Origin: Orrella marina
GTDB lineage: Bacteria; Pseudomonadota; Gammaproteobacteria; Burkholderiales; Burkholderiaceae_B
Direction of reading: 5' to 3'
Assembly (NCBI RefSeq): GCF_003058465.1
Contig: NZ_CP028901.1
Span: 868,001 to 932,000 of the forward strand
DNA length: 64,000 bases
The notes below the pieces were generated by a model. The model worked only from the letters and a program-made list of their open reading frames with translations. It was not told where the DNA came from and did no database searches. Shown here in pieces: positions 1 through 8,950 of this stretch (positions are counted from its first letter, which is position 1; each line of letters opens with the position of its first letter). Position numbers and translations under genes: made by a program.

Positions 1-812
1 GCGCCTGCCATGTCAAACCCGTAGTCCACCTGACCCCCGGCCTGATCAATCAGATCCTGATCGGTCTGCACGTTCTTTGGGTTGACGGTGTGGGTGGCAC
101 CCAGTTGCCGGGCGAGTGCCAGTTTCTCATCGGACAAGTCGACGGCGACGACCCGTCTGGCACCTGCGCCGACGGCTGCTATGAGCGCACTCAGTCCGAC
201 ACCACCGAGTCCGATGATCGCCGCTGTATCACCCAGACGGATACGGGCTCGGTTGATGACAGCACCCGCACCGGTCAGGACGGCACATCCAAAAAGCGCC
301 GCTTCGCGATGCGTAAGTTCAACATTGATCTTGACGCACGAGCGACGTGACACCACAGCATGGTCTGCAAAGCAGGAGACCCCGGTGTGGTGATTCAAGT
401 AGGTGTTGCCGATGTGCAATCGCCGATCGCCACCGAGCAAGGTGCCCTGGCTATTGGCGTAGGCACCGGGTTCACACAGGGCAGGGCGGGCCTGCATGCA
501 AGGCTCGCACTGACCGCAACTAGGTACAAACACCATCACCACGTGGTCGCCAGGCTTTAAGTCATGCACACCGGGTCCGACCTCAACCACCTCACCCGAC
601 GATTCGTGTCCGAGTACCATCGGCAGGGCTCTGGGGCGATCGCCATTGATGACGGACAGGTCGGAATGACACAGTCCGGCGGCTTTCATCTGCACCAGTA
701 CTTCTCCGAATCCGGGACTGTCGAGCTCGACTTCAGTGATCTCGACCGGCCGGGATTGGGCGTAGGGCATGGGCAGTCCCATCTCCCGAACAATCGCCGC
801 CTGAATACGCAT
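1..812 (-). CDS. Zinc-dependent alcohol dehydrogenase (3' end outside window)
   Basis: Medium-chain dehydrogenase of the zinc alcohol dehydrogenase family, which oxidises alcohols or S-hydroxymethyl-glutathione-type substrates with NAD in the cytoplasm. The ATG at 812 opens a frame that runs off the left edge after about 270 codons. The GroES-like domain has the catalytic zinc ligands C48 (GLCHSD) and H69-E70 (GHE). The structural zinc lobe has C99, C102, C105 and C113. The nucleotide-binding turn GLGGVG follows near residue 198. A GGAGATC stretch sits just upstream of the ATG. It lies on the same strand as the liv genes with an 88-bp gap and could be the last gene of that transcript. Substrate cannot be inferred; class III-like or aryl alcohol enzymes are both possible. 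Confidence 0.9.
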   Translation of the reverse strand, partial: MRIQAAIVREMGLPMPYAQSRPVEITEVELDSPGFGEVLVQMKAAGLCHSDLSVINGDRPRALPMVLGHESSGEVVEVGPGVHDLKPGDHVVMVFVPSCGQCEPCMQARPALCEPGAYANSQGTLLGGDRRLHIGNTYLNHHTGVSCFADHAVVSRRSCVKINVELTHREAALFGCAVLTGAGAVINRARIRLGDTAAIIGLGGVGLSALIAAVGAGARRVVAVDLSDEKLALARQLGATHTVNPKNVQTDQDLIDQAGGQVDYGFDMAG

Positions 813-900
813 TGCTGATCTCCTTATTCTGATTTAATCCGGTGTCCTGCACTGCTGGCCCCGCATCGCTGGCCCTGCATTGCTGACCCTGCCAGACATT

Positions 901-1560
901 TCAGGTGTTCAATGTCAGTGATCCTCTTTCGATGGTCCAGATCTGGTCCGGAATACTCCCGAGAAGCTTGACGTTCGATTCAGTGATGACCACGCAGAGA
1001 TCGGGCTGTAGTTCCTTCAGGCGTCCGAGTGCCAGGGCATACTCCTGACTGAGCTTGGGTGCCAGGCCCTGAAACGGTTCGTCCAGCATCAACACGCGGG
1101 TACCAACCATGATGGCCCGGCCCAGTGCCACCATCTTGCCCTGACCACCTGAGAGCGCAGAACCTGATCTGGCGAGCATGGGTTCGATCTGCGGAACCAC
1201 CTTGAGCACGGTTTGCAGACGTTCGGTGATCTCTTGAGCGGACTGTCCTTGTACTTCGCATGGCAGTCGCAGGTTCTGCTCGACACTCATGGTCGGGAAG
1301 ATCACGCGGTCTTCGGGTGCGTAGCCGAAATTCAGTTCGGCTCGCACATGACCAGGCAGGTCGATGAGCTCCCTGTCATCAAACCGGATACTGCCCGAGC
1401 GGGCTTTGACCAGTCCCATGATCGAGCGCAAGAGGGTGGTTTTTCCGGCGCCATTGCGCCCGACAATGCCAATCGTGCGCGCGTCATCAAACTGTGCCGA
1501 GACGTCTCTGAGAATCCGGTTGGAGGCGAGGTCCACGTTGAGTTTTTCAATGGTCAGCAT
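901..1560 (-). CDS. livF: Branched-chain amino acid ABC transporter ATPase LivF
   Basis: Second ATPase of a LIV-type importer, energising uptake of branched-chain amino acids or related carboxylates and amides. Its 219 residues are slightly short for LivF. Walker A is GRNGAGKTT (residues 34-42), the signature is LSGGQGK rather than the more usual LSGGQQQ, and Walker B is VLMLDEP followed by the LivF-typical FQGLAP. It starts 3 bp after the livG stop, so it is the distal gene of a livH-livM-livG-livF operon. No substrate-binding protein (LivK/J) is present on either side in the window, so the transported compound is unknown. Confidence 0.93.
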   Translation of the reverse strand: MLTIEKLNVDLASNRILRDVSAQFDDARTIGIVGRNGAGKTTLLRSIMGLVKARSGSIRFDDRELIDLPGHVRAELNFGYAPEDRVIFPTMSVEQNLRLPCEVQGQSAQEITERLQTVLKVVPQIEPMLARSGSALSGGQGKMVALGRAIMVGTRVLMLDEPFQGLAPKLSQEYALALGRLKELQPDLCVVITESNVKLLGSIPDQIWTIERGSLTLNT

Positions 1561-1563
1561 CGC

Positions 1564-2304
1564 TTACACCCCCAGCACGTCGCTTTTGATTTGCGGGTTC
1601 TCCAGCACTTCGTCTGGTGGGCCGTCCGCTGCGATCCGCCCGTCAATCCACGCAGCCACTCTGGATGCGTACTCAGCCACAATATCGACATCGTGTTCGA
1701 CGAACCAGCTGGTGACCTTTCTTTCCTCCAGGGCGTGCATGACGGTCTTCATGAGCGGGTGCTTTTCTTCGGAGGCTACGCCACTGGTGGGCTCATCCAT
1801 GATGAGCAACTTCGGACGCAGGGCAAGTGCCATGCCGACGTCCAGCAACTTGCGTTTGCCCTCAGGCAGGTCCGATGAGCGTTCCCGGCTGACGTCTGAA
1901 AGCCCGACCAGTTCGAGCGTGTCGTCGACGTCCTTGCGGTCAACCGTGCTCTCCAGACTGCGAAACCAGCTCAGTTCGGCATTGCGTCTGGCTGCGGCCA
2001 GCTCGATGCATTCGCGCACCGTGTGCTCGGTAAAGAGCTGTGGTAACTGAAACGAACGACCCAGACCGAGTCGCACGATCTGGCGCGGTTTCATCTGAGT
2101 GATGTCGCGCCCATCGAAATACACCTTGCCCGTCTGGGGTTTGAGGTAACCGGTGCAGATGTTGATAAAGGTGGTTTTACCCGCACCATTCTGGCCGATG
2201 ACCGCCAGTCGTTCGCCCTGGTGTAGTTCGAAGTCGATGTGGTCTGCAGCAACGACGCCGCCAAACGCGAGATAAAGGTCGGTGGTCTTGACCAGGGGCT
2301 GCAT
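1564..2304 (-). CDS. livG: Branched-chain amino acid ABC transporter ATPase LivG
   Basis: First ATPase of the LIV-type importer, 246 residues, close to the usual 250-260. Walker A is GQNGAGKTT near residues 37-45. Walker B is LLIMDEP followed by TSGVAS, where typical LivG has AAGLNP. The ABC signature position reads LPEGKRK instead of the usual LSYGQQR, a degenerate form typical of LivG paralogues. The C-terminal extension with LENPQIKSDVLG is the standard LivG tail. Its ATG overlaps the livM stop as TGATG, which indicates translational coupling. Confidence 0.92.
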   Translation of the reverse strand: MQPLVKTTDLYLAFGGVVAADHIDFELHQGERLAVIGQNGAGKTTFINICTGYLKPQTGKVYFDGRDITQMKPRQIVRLGLGRSFQLPQLFTEHTVRECIELAAARRNAELSWFRSLESTVDRKDVDDTLELVGLSDVSRERSSDLPEGKRKLLDVGMALALRPKLLIMDEPTSGVASEEKHPLMKTVMHALEERKVTSWFVEHDVDIVAEYASRVAAWIDGRIAADGPPDEVLENPQIKSDVLGV

Positions 2305-3248
2305 CAGATCTTCCTCCGTGACTTCTCGCGGTTGTATTCAATGAACTTGCCTACAATCCCGTTGGGCACCAGAAAGATGACAATGATGAGGGACAGGCCC
2401 AGGAACAGTTGCCACAGATCCGGAAAGTAGGCTGAGGACATGAGCTTGACTGTCTCGAACACAGCAGCGCCCAGAAACGCTCCGGCGGCATGGGCAGCCC
2501 CACCCAGAATCACGATAAATACGTACTCGCCAGAGCGCAGCCAGAGTCCGATCTCGGGGGTGACCAGGCCTTGCAGAAGGGCCAGCATCGCACCCGAAAA
2601 TCCCACAATCAATCCGGAGAAGACGTAACCCTTCCACATGATGAAGTAAGCAGAAAACCCCAGATACTCCAGGCGCGTCTCGTTGGTCTTGATGGCCGAG
2701 AGTGCCTGACCGCTACCGGAACGGAAGTAACGCTGTACCCAGACCGCCAGAAACAGCGACAGTGCGAGGCTCATGATGAGTAGCCACTGCTCGTAGGTGT
2801 CGCGGTTCATTGCGACGCCTGCCAGCGGTGGCCGGGTGATGTTGATCCCGTCCGTGCCGCCCGTGATGTGGTAGAGCTTGCTCAGAAGGGCGAACAGCAC
2901 CATGCTGAAGGCCAGGTTCAGCATCCCGAAAAAAATGCCGCGGTAGCGCACCATGAACAGGCCGATGAGGGCCGATGTCAACGTGGCTGCGACCACGCCC
3001 GCCAGGATAAGGACCAGTGCATCAGTACCGGGATAGGCACGGGCAATGAAGGCCACCACATAAGCTGAAATACAGGCGTACATGGCGTGACCGAACGAGA
3101 CCTGTCCGGCCCGAACCATCACTGACACGCCCAGCGCGGCTATTGCGTACGTCAACCCGAAGATGATGGGTGTGGTCAACCAGGTGAAGGCAGTGCCGGC
3201 CCAGAGTGCGACCAGGGCACAGACAGTGCTCAGGAGATAGAGTCTCAT
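2304..3248 (-). CDS. livM: Branched-chain amino acid ABC transporter permease LivM
   Basis: Inner-membrane permease of 314 residues with about eight to ten hydrophobic segments. The LivM family features are visible: an N-terminal VMVRAGQVSFGHAMY region, GIFFGMLNLAFSMVLFA, and near the C-terminus GAAHAAGAFLGAAV followed by LVPNGIVG. It pairs with LivH to form the transmembrane channel. Both borders overlap their neighbours by one base (TGATG), as expected for a coupled four-gene operon. The substrate may differ from leucine, since many betaproteobacterial copies carry amides or aromatic acids. Confidence 0.93.
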   Translation of the reverse strand: MRLYLLSTVCALVALWAGTAFTWLTTPIIFGLTYAIAALGVSVMVRAGQVSFGHAMYACISAYVVAFIARAYPGTDALVLILAGVVAATLTSALIGLFMVRYRGIFFGMLNLAFSMVLFALLSKLYHITGGTDGINITRPPLAGVAMNRDTYEQWLLIMSLALSLFLAVWVQRYFRSGSGQALSAIKTNETRLEYLGFSAYFIMWKGYVFSGLIVGFSGAMLALLQGLVTPEIGLWLRSGEYVFIVILGGAAHAAGAFLGAAVFETVKLMSSAYFPDLWQLFLGLSLIIVIFLVPNGIVGKFIEYNREKSRRKI

Positions 3249-4153
3249 CAGATGGTCCTCGCCTGGGCAACCGTGAACAGACCATGCGGACGGATGATGA
3301 GCACCAGCACCATGATGATGTAAGGCACCGCGACCTCGATCTCTGGTGCCATATAGACCGAGATCGATCGCATGATGCCGATCAGCAGGGCAGCCAGCAG
3401 GGCACCTGAGATCTGTCCAAGACCTGCTGTGGCCACCACAGCAAACGACAGCACGATCATGTCGGTGCCGGCACCCGGTACCAACGACGTGGTGGGTGAG
3501 GCCAGTGCACCCCCCAGAGCCCCGAGAAACGTGGCAATCACAAAGGTGACCAGACCGATTTTTTTGGTATTAATGCCCAGTGCCGTGGCCACCTCACGGT
3601 TATGTGTGGTGGCCACGGTCTGCTTGCCTAGTCGTGTGTAACGCAGAAAGTATTCCAGTGCGAGATATGCGACCAGAGCGGTCACCGGGACGACCACGAT
3701 CTGGTAAGTGGTGTAGTAAATTCCGCCGAGTTCGATGTTGCCCAGACGGCCGACCACCTCGCTGGCGCTGTAGGGTTGCACCCCCCAGATCATGCGCAGT
3801 ACATCTTCGAGCACCAGAAATCCGCCAAACGTGATCAGGAGCTTCAGGATCGGGTCATAGGCGTGAGCACGCCGGATCAGGATGAACTCCATCAAGGAGC
3901 CGAGCACCAGTCCGACGATGATTGCAGCGAGAAACAAGACCCCGAGCAGGAGCACAGGCGACTCGGTCCGGGTGGCAAAGTAGGCCACCAGCGTGGCGGC
4001 TGTGTAGCCACCAAACGCATAGAATGCGCCGTGTGCAACATTCAGGATGCCCATCACCCCGAAGACCAGCGTCAGACCCATGGATACCAGAAACAGCAGG
4101 CTGGCGTAGGCGACGCCATCCACCAGTGCGAGTGGAAGCAGATCGAGTGGCAC
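3248..4153 (-). CDS. livH: Branched-chain amino acid ABC transporter permease LivH
   Basis: Inner-membrane permease of 301 residues, first gene of the liv operon. Family features include GVAYASLLFLVSMGLTLVFG at residues 12-31, then GILNVAHGAFYAFGGY and a late GLGQISGALLAALLIG segment. The ATG at 4153 is followed upstream by an A/G-rich stretch (GAGGAGAC) that can act as ribosome binding site. The operon promoter should lie in the 4154-4611 spacer shared with the divergent helicase gene. Confidence 0.93.
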   Translation of the reverse strand: MPLDLLPLALVDGVAYASLLFLVSMGLTLVFGVMGILNVAHGAFYAFGGYTAATLVAYFATRTESPVLLLGVLFLAAIIVGLVLGSLMEFILIRRAHAYDPILKLLITFGGFLVLEDVLRMIWGVQPYSASEVVGRLGNIELGGIYYTTYQIVVVPVTALVAYLALEYFLRYTRLGKQTVATTHNREVATALGINTKKIGLVTFVIATFLGALGGALASPTTSLVPGAGTDMIVLSFAVVATAGLGQISGALLAALLIGIMRSISVYMAPEIEVAVPYIIMVLVLIIRPHGLFTVAQARTI

Positions 4154-4611
4154 GTTGTCTCCTCATGTGTATACCGTCAAATGGGGTGCCTTGCAAACGA
4201 CGGGCGCTGTGCATTCTCCAGATCTCAGTCCGTTGCGATGCCAGCAATGCAAACTAAGATTAATCGGTAAAACCAATCTCTGGAATTAGGGTTTGCGAAC
4301 ATAACTCGCATGTGCAACAACATGACCGAGTGGTAAAGTCAGATCACTGACTGCTATCAGAAAGTAGTCGACGACCGCCACAGCAGATCATTCGTTCTGG
4401 GGGTCACTAACCAGGGGCACTAACTGAGAGACACCAACTGAGAGACACTAACTGAGAGACACTGACGGTGCGGCGATTCATGCAAGTAGAATGGATCCAC
4501 GGTCGGTCTACGAAGGTGAGTCTCGCCCGAAGATGGCCCCTGACGTTTGTGCCCAGTAACACCAGGCAGTTTGCCATACTGATGCATACTGCCCAGACAT
4601 ACCGCCAGGAA
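4154..4611. other. Divergent intergenic region between livH and the SNF2 helicase
   Basis: This 458-bp spacer separates divergently oriented genes and must hold both promoters. It contains a short tandem repeat at 4421-4462. A long in-frame extension of the helicase reading frame begins at a GTG at 4468, but its translation is not domain-like. I see no RNA gene and no other coding sequence here. Confidence 0.5.
4421..4462. repeat. 14-bp tandem repeat, three copies
   Basis: Three consecutive 14-bp units of the form YAACTGAGAGACAC differ only at the first base. They lie directly upstream of the GTG at 4468 and 150 bp upstream of the preferred helicase start. The function is unknown; it could be a replication-slippage tract or a regulator site. 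Confidence 0.8.
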
Positions 4612-7530
4612 ATGATTGTGGAGAAAGAATCGAACGTGACAAAAGAATCGACCGCAAAGGCATCTGTCAAATCATCCAGAACAGCCAGCAAGAGCTCAAC
4701 CAAGGTTGGTCGCGCGACTTTGAAGAGTGTTGTGAAGACGGCAATGAATCCTGCAGCGAGGCCTGCAGACAAGGCCACAGCCAACGCAGACAGGACCGCT
4801 GGTTCCATGAAGTCGGCGGATTCGTCCTTGCCTGGAAACCCGGTTCGTGGCAAAAAGCCAGCGAAGAAGGCAACAGCAAAGAAATCAGCTGCAAAGAAAT
4901 CAGCTGCAAAGAAAGCCGCGGTCAGAAAGGAGGCTGCCAAGGAACCTCGCCTGTTGCGCAGTCACGCCCCGGAGAACCTTTCCAGGGAGGAATGGCAGCG
5001 CGGATTGCGTCGTCAGTTTGGCCGGGAGCAGGATTTCGGGTTACAGAATGTCGGGCATGAACCGTTTTTCTCCGAGTTCAAAGTCAGCAATCCGGATTCT
5101 GGCAGTGCGTATCGGGTGGTCATTCGAGGCTTGAACCCTGGTGATAACTATTGCGCCTGTCCGGACTACGCCACCAACGAACTCGGGACCTGCAAGCACA
5201 TCGAGTTCACCCTCTTTTCTCTCCAGAAAAAGCGCGGCGCAAAGACGGCGTTTGCCCGTGGATACCATCCGCCATTCTCAGAGATCTATCTTCGCCACGC
5301 GACCGCTCTAAGCAGTCAGCGGGCGGTGCATTTTCGGGCGGGAACCGATTGTCCCGATGTCATTCGCAAGCTCGCTGCAGTCCTATTTGATGAGCAGGCC
5401 GATGGACGGATGCGTGACATCGAGATCAGGGATCTTGAACGTTTCATGGCGCTTGCGACCCAGGCCGAACATGACTTACGGGTTTATGACGATGCACTGG
5501 ATTTTCTGGCGGGGCAGCGTGACGCCAGACGTCGTCAGGAGCAACTGCAAAAGCTGTTTCCAGATGGCCCGAACGACGCTCGCCTGCGCAAATTGCTCAA
5601 GGTCCCGCTGTATCCGTATCAGGCTGAAGGGGCACTTTTTGCGGTGCGGGCAGGAAGGGCACTGATCGGTGATGAAATGGGTCTTGGCAAAACCATCCAG
5701 GCCATCGCCGCGGCGGAGATCCTGATCAGGCACTTTGGTGCACTGAAGGTTCTGGTGATCTGTCCCACCTCGCTTGCCTATCAGTGGCAAAGCGAGATTG
5801 CCCGCCTCACTGGCCGGGATCCTGGACTGTCTGCCGGTGGCATACGGGTCATGTCTGGTGCGCGGACCCGCCGGGAACAGGAGTACCCGATCGAGGATCT
5901 GTACAAGATCACCAACTACGAAAAACTCAAGCTCGATCAGGACCTGATCACCCAGTGGTCGCCTGATCTGGTGATCGTTGACGAGGCGCAGCGGATCAAG
6001 AACTGGAACACGCTCGCAGCCCGATCCCTTAAACGCATCGACAGCCCATATGCTGTGGTGCTCACCGGCACACCGCTGGAGAACAAACTCGAAGAACTGA
6101 TCTCGATCGTCCAGTTCGTGGATCAGCATCGACTGGGTCCGACATGGAAGTTGCTCAACGAGCACCAGGTCAGGGACGAAGCGGGGCGTGTGACTGGTTA
6201 CACAGGCCTCGAGCGGATTGGTCAGACCCTGGCGCCGATCATGATTCGCCGTCTTAAAGCAGAGGTACTGACCCAGTTGCCCGAACGCACAGACACCAAT
6301 CTGCTTGTACCGATGACCGAGGCGCAGATGGCCTGTCACCAGGAGAACGAGAACGTCGTCAATCGCATCGTGCATCGCTGGCGCAAGCTGCGGTTTCTCA
6401 CCGACACGGATCAGCGCCGCTTGATGTCGGCTTTGCAGAACATGCGCATGGCCTGTGTGAGCACCTATCTGCTTGACGATGCGAGCGATCACGGCGTCAA
6501 GGCTGACGAACTCACCCAGATCTTTGAGCGCCTGTTTGAATCGGACGATACCAAAGCGGTTGTGTTCAGCCAGTGGCTGGGCACGCAGGAGATTCTGGCA
6601 CGCCGACTGGATGCATCGGGTATCGGCTATGTCCGGTTCCATGGGCAGGTGCCGTCTGACCAGCGTGGTGATTTGATCAACCGCTTCAAGAACGACCCTC
6701 AATGCAGGGTGTTTCTGGCCAGCGATGCAGCGGCCACAGGGATGAACCTGCAGTTCGCCACCACGGTGGTCAACATGGATCTACCCTGGAATCCGGCCTT
6801 GATGGAGCAACGCATCGCAAGAATTCATCGCATGGGCCAGCAACGACCGATTCAGGTGATCAATCTGATCTCCAAAGGCACGATTGAAGAAGGCATGCTC
6901 TCACGCCTGGCGTTCAAACGATCCCTGGCGGCCGGCATCCTGGATGGTGCGTCGGGTGAGATCTCGCTTGGCGGATCCCGACTCAATCGTTTCATGAAGG
7001 ATATTGAAGCAGTCACCGAGGGCAAATATCAGGCCGCTCAGGCAGGTCATGCAGGTCAGGCCGATCTGATGACGCCGCAAGAAGAAGCGTCGGGCGTCAT
7101 GGCTGCAGCAAGCGAAACTGACCATTCGGGTGAGGATGGCGCACGCCAGCGCGTGCAGGATGATGTGGCGATCAGGGCAGGAGACGAGGTCGACACCGTC
7201 AGGAAAGCCAGCGCGGATGTTGGCGATGACGCCAGCAATGACGGCCAGCGCATTCCCGGCAGTACACAACCCGAGTCTGCCGTCCCGGACACTGAAGTAC
7301 TTCAGGATGGTCAGACAATGATTGCTGACCCCTGGCAGGCGTTTGCCCAGGTGGGTTCAGAGCTGGTGTCCGCACTGACTGCAGCTAGTGACCCCCGGAA
7401 AAGCCATCCCTGGGTCGAGCGTGATCAGAGCGGTCGGCAGAGCTTGCGTTTGCCATTACCGTCGCCAGAGGTGTCCCGTCAGATGGCAGATGTGTTGTCG
7501 ATGCTCGCCAGTGCGTTGCGGCGCCCTTAG
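4612..7530 (+). CDS. SWIM zinc-finger SNF2-family helicase (HepA-like)
   Basis: Superfamily 2 ATPase/translocase of the SNF2/Rad54-like group, probably remodelling protein-DNA or RNA polymerase complexes. The N-terminus is Lys/Ala-rich with repeated AAKKSAAKKSAAKK-type units, resembling histone H1 tails. A SWIM zinc finger follows (CAC at C181/C183 and CKH near residues 194-196). Walker A is GDEMGLGKT (from about residue 353), the DEAH-box variant is DEAQ (about 457), and motif VI ends in IARIHRMGQ. Numbering uses the ATG at 4612. The frame extends to a GTG at 4468, and a GTG at 4636 with GGAG upstream is also plausible. I prefer 4612 because the upstream part is not basic or domain-like. The stop lies only 3 bp from an IS4-family end, so the original C-terminus may have been altered. 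Confidence 0.88.
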   Translation: MIVEKESNVTKESTAKASVKSSRTASKSSTKVGRATLKSVVKTAMNPAARPADKATANADRTAGSMKSADSSLPGNPVRGKKPAKKATAKKSAAKKSAAKKAAVRKEAAKEPRLLRSHAPENLSREEWQRGLRRQFGREQDFGLQNVGHEPFFSEFKVSNPDSGSAYRVVIRGLNPGDNYCACPDYATNELGTCKHIEFTLFSLQKKRGAKTAFARGYHPPFSEIYLRHATALSSQRAVHFRAGTDCPDVIRKLAAVLFDEQADGRMRDIEIRDLERFMALATQAEHDLRVYDDALDFLAGQRDARRRQEQLQKLFPDGPNDARLRKLLKVPLYPYQAEGALFAVRAGRALIGDEMGLGKTIQAIAAAEILIRHFGALKVLVICPTSLAYQWQSEIARLTGRDPGLSAGGIRVMSGARTRREQEYPIEDLYKITNYEKLKLDQDLITQWSPDLVIVDEAQRIKNWNTLAARSLKRIDSPYAVVLTGTPLENKLEELISIVQFVDQHRLGPTWKLLNEHQVRDEAGRVTGYTGLERIGQTLAPIMIRRLKAEVLTQLPERTDTNLLVPMTEAQMACHQENENVVNRIVHRWRKLRFLTDTDQRRLMSALQNMRMACVSTYLLDDASDHGVKADELTQIFERLFESDDTKAVVFSQWLGTQEILARRLDASGIGYVRFHGQVPSDQRGDLINRFKNDPQCRVFLASDAAATGMNLQFATTVVNMDLPWNPALMEQRIARIHRMGQQRPIQVINLISKGTIEEGMLSRLAFKRSLAAGILDGASGEISLGGSRLNRFMKDIEAVTEGKYQAAQAGHAGQADLMTPQEEASGVMAAASETDHSGEDGARQRVQDDVAIRAGDEVDTVRKASADVGDDASNDGQRIPGSTQPESAVPDTEVLQDGQTMIADPWQAFAQVGSELVSALTAASDPRKSHPWVERDQSGRQSLRLPLPSPEVSRQMADVLSMLASALRRP

Positions 7531-7532
7531 GG

Positions 7533-8948
7533 CATGTCATTACACACAAGTCATTCGTCCTGCAGTTCCCGGGCAAATTTCAATCCGGCCGCGAAGTCGA
7601 CCACCCGCTGTAATCCGAGCCAGATCGTTTTAACACCCGGTTCGCCATCACCTTTGCGACCCAGGAATCCGCCGAGCGTGGCAATCAGGCGGATCACCTC
7701 ATTGAGCTTAGGGGGTGACTTGGGCACTTTCTTACTGTTGAGGATGTATGCGGCCTGCCATTCGTCTTTTTCAAACAGCAGGGCTGCATCCAGATCCGGG
7801 CAGGTTCTGCCCAAGCGCATCAACCTCGCAATGCGCCAGGCCACCACCATGAACAAGGCCAGTGCGCGCTCCAGTCGATCCACGGTACTCAGCTGCAAAG
7901 CTTCGACCTTGCAGCCATTTTTCAACACATGAAAGAACAGTTCGATCTCCCATCGCGCCCGATACCAGTCAATCAACTCAATGGCTGACTCGAGCGTTTG
8001 CACTTCGCGGTTGGTGAGTAATCGCCATTCGACTGGCTTGACACCCTTGGGCGCCTCGTCTTCGCGTGCCACCAGGCAACTGACCTCAATCTCACCACCC
8101 TTGCCATCGGCAATCATCAGGCGTCGCACCCAGATGCGTTGCCGGACTTCACGAGCCTTCTGGCCCTGGCGCGAGGGCATCGTAAAGCAGATGCCTCCTA
8201 CGGGGTCGCCCCCGGTCACCGTCGACCAGAGCTTGCCACCTTCCGGTAATGCCCGGTTGTGTTGTGAGCGGATCAGCCAGTCAGCCGGATGGCCCAAATC
8301 TCGCGCCTGAGCCATCAGTGCAGCAATGTCAGCCTCGCGATCAGCCACATACACCAGCCGGGTCTCGGGCAGAGTGGGTGCCAGCTCAGCAACACGACTG
8401 TAGCCTTCGCTCCAGCGCGTGCTCTCGGTGACGCCTGCTCGTTGGCCGCTCTCGTCGCGTGGCTCCCGTGCCCACATCCAGGCATCAAGCACGCCCAGTG
8501 GTTCACGCTCAGGCGTGATGGCATAAGTGGGATGCAGATACATCCCTCGCTGTGCCTCGTAAGACAACGGACCCAGCCCGCCAATGCTCTGACCGTTGAA
8601 GTCTAGCTCCGTGGTGTCTTGCAGACATAGCACCACCTGATGCGCTCGCATACGCGTCTCGGCGCATTGCCAGTGCGGTGCAAGGATATCTTCCCATCCG
8701 ATCTCATCCTGCGCCAGAAACCGATAGGCCGCCTGGGGTTTCAGCCCAGCCACCACACGCTTGCGGGATGCTCGCCATCGGATTGGCTGCCATTTGCTCG
8801 GCAAGCAAAGCCGTACGTTTGTTCAGGCGTTTGTCGCCCAGGTCAATGTTCTTGAACTCTTCTGCAGCCCAACTCACGCCACTCATCCACGACTCAATAC
8901 AAAGTCAGCATGTTACGCGCCATTCCTAAAGTTGTGTGTAATGGGATG
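7533..8948 (-). mobile_element. IS4-family (Tn5/IS50-like) insertion sequence
   Basis: A roughly 1.42-kb element bounded by imperfect inverted ends: CATGTCATTACACACAAG on the left, and on the right its inverted counterpart CATCCCATTACACACAAC (about 15 of 18 bases alike). The core resembles the Tn5 outer end. The left end is confirmed because the same end recurs at 56377-56452. I find no convincing 9-bp target duplication: the flanks read CCCTTAGGG and CCCCTGAGC. A deletion or recombination next to the element is therefore likely, and the right neighbour has lost its 5' end. Confidence 0.85.
7551..8886 (-). pseudogene. IS4-family transposase, frameshifted
   Basis: DDE transposase of the Tn5/IS50 branch. 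The N-terminal part (from ATG 8886, ending near GGWAET) and the main part (from AAYRFLAQDE onward) are in different frames. The switch is at a run of four G (plus strand) at 8735-8738, where removing one base gives a continuous protein of about 445 residues. The catalytic region is intact: LQDTTELDF supplies the first Asp, YVADREADI the second, and the YREK signature is Y-R-E-K in IDWYRARWEIELFFHVLK. IS4 transposases are not known to use programmed frameshifting, so I read this as a pseudogene or a sequencing error in a homopolymer. Confidence 0.85.
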
Positions 8949-8950
8949 CC

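Noticed and set aside
4468..4611. Upstream extension of the helicase frame from GTG 4468
   Set aside because: The translation is not basic or domain-like, and it begins directly after a tandem repeat. The ATG at 4612 or the GTG at 4636 fits better.
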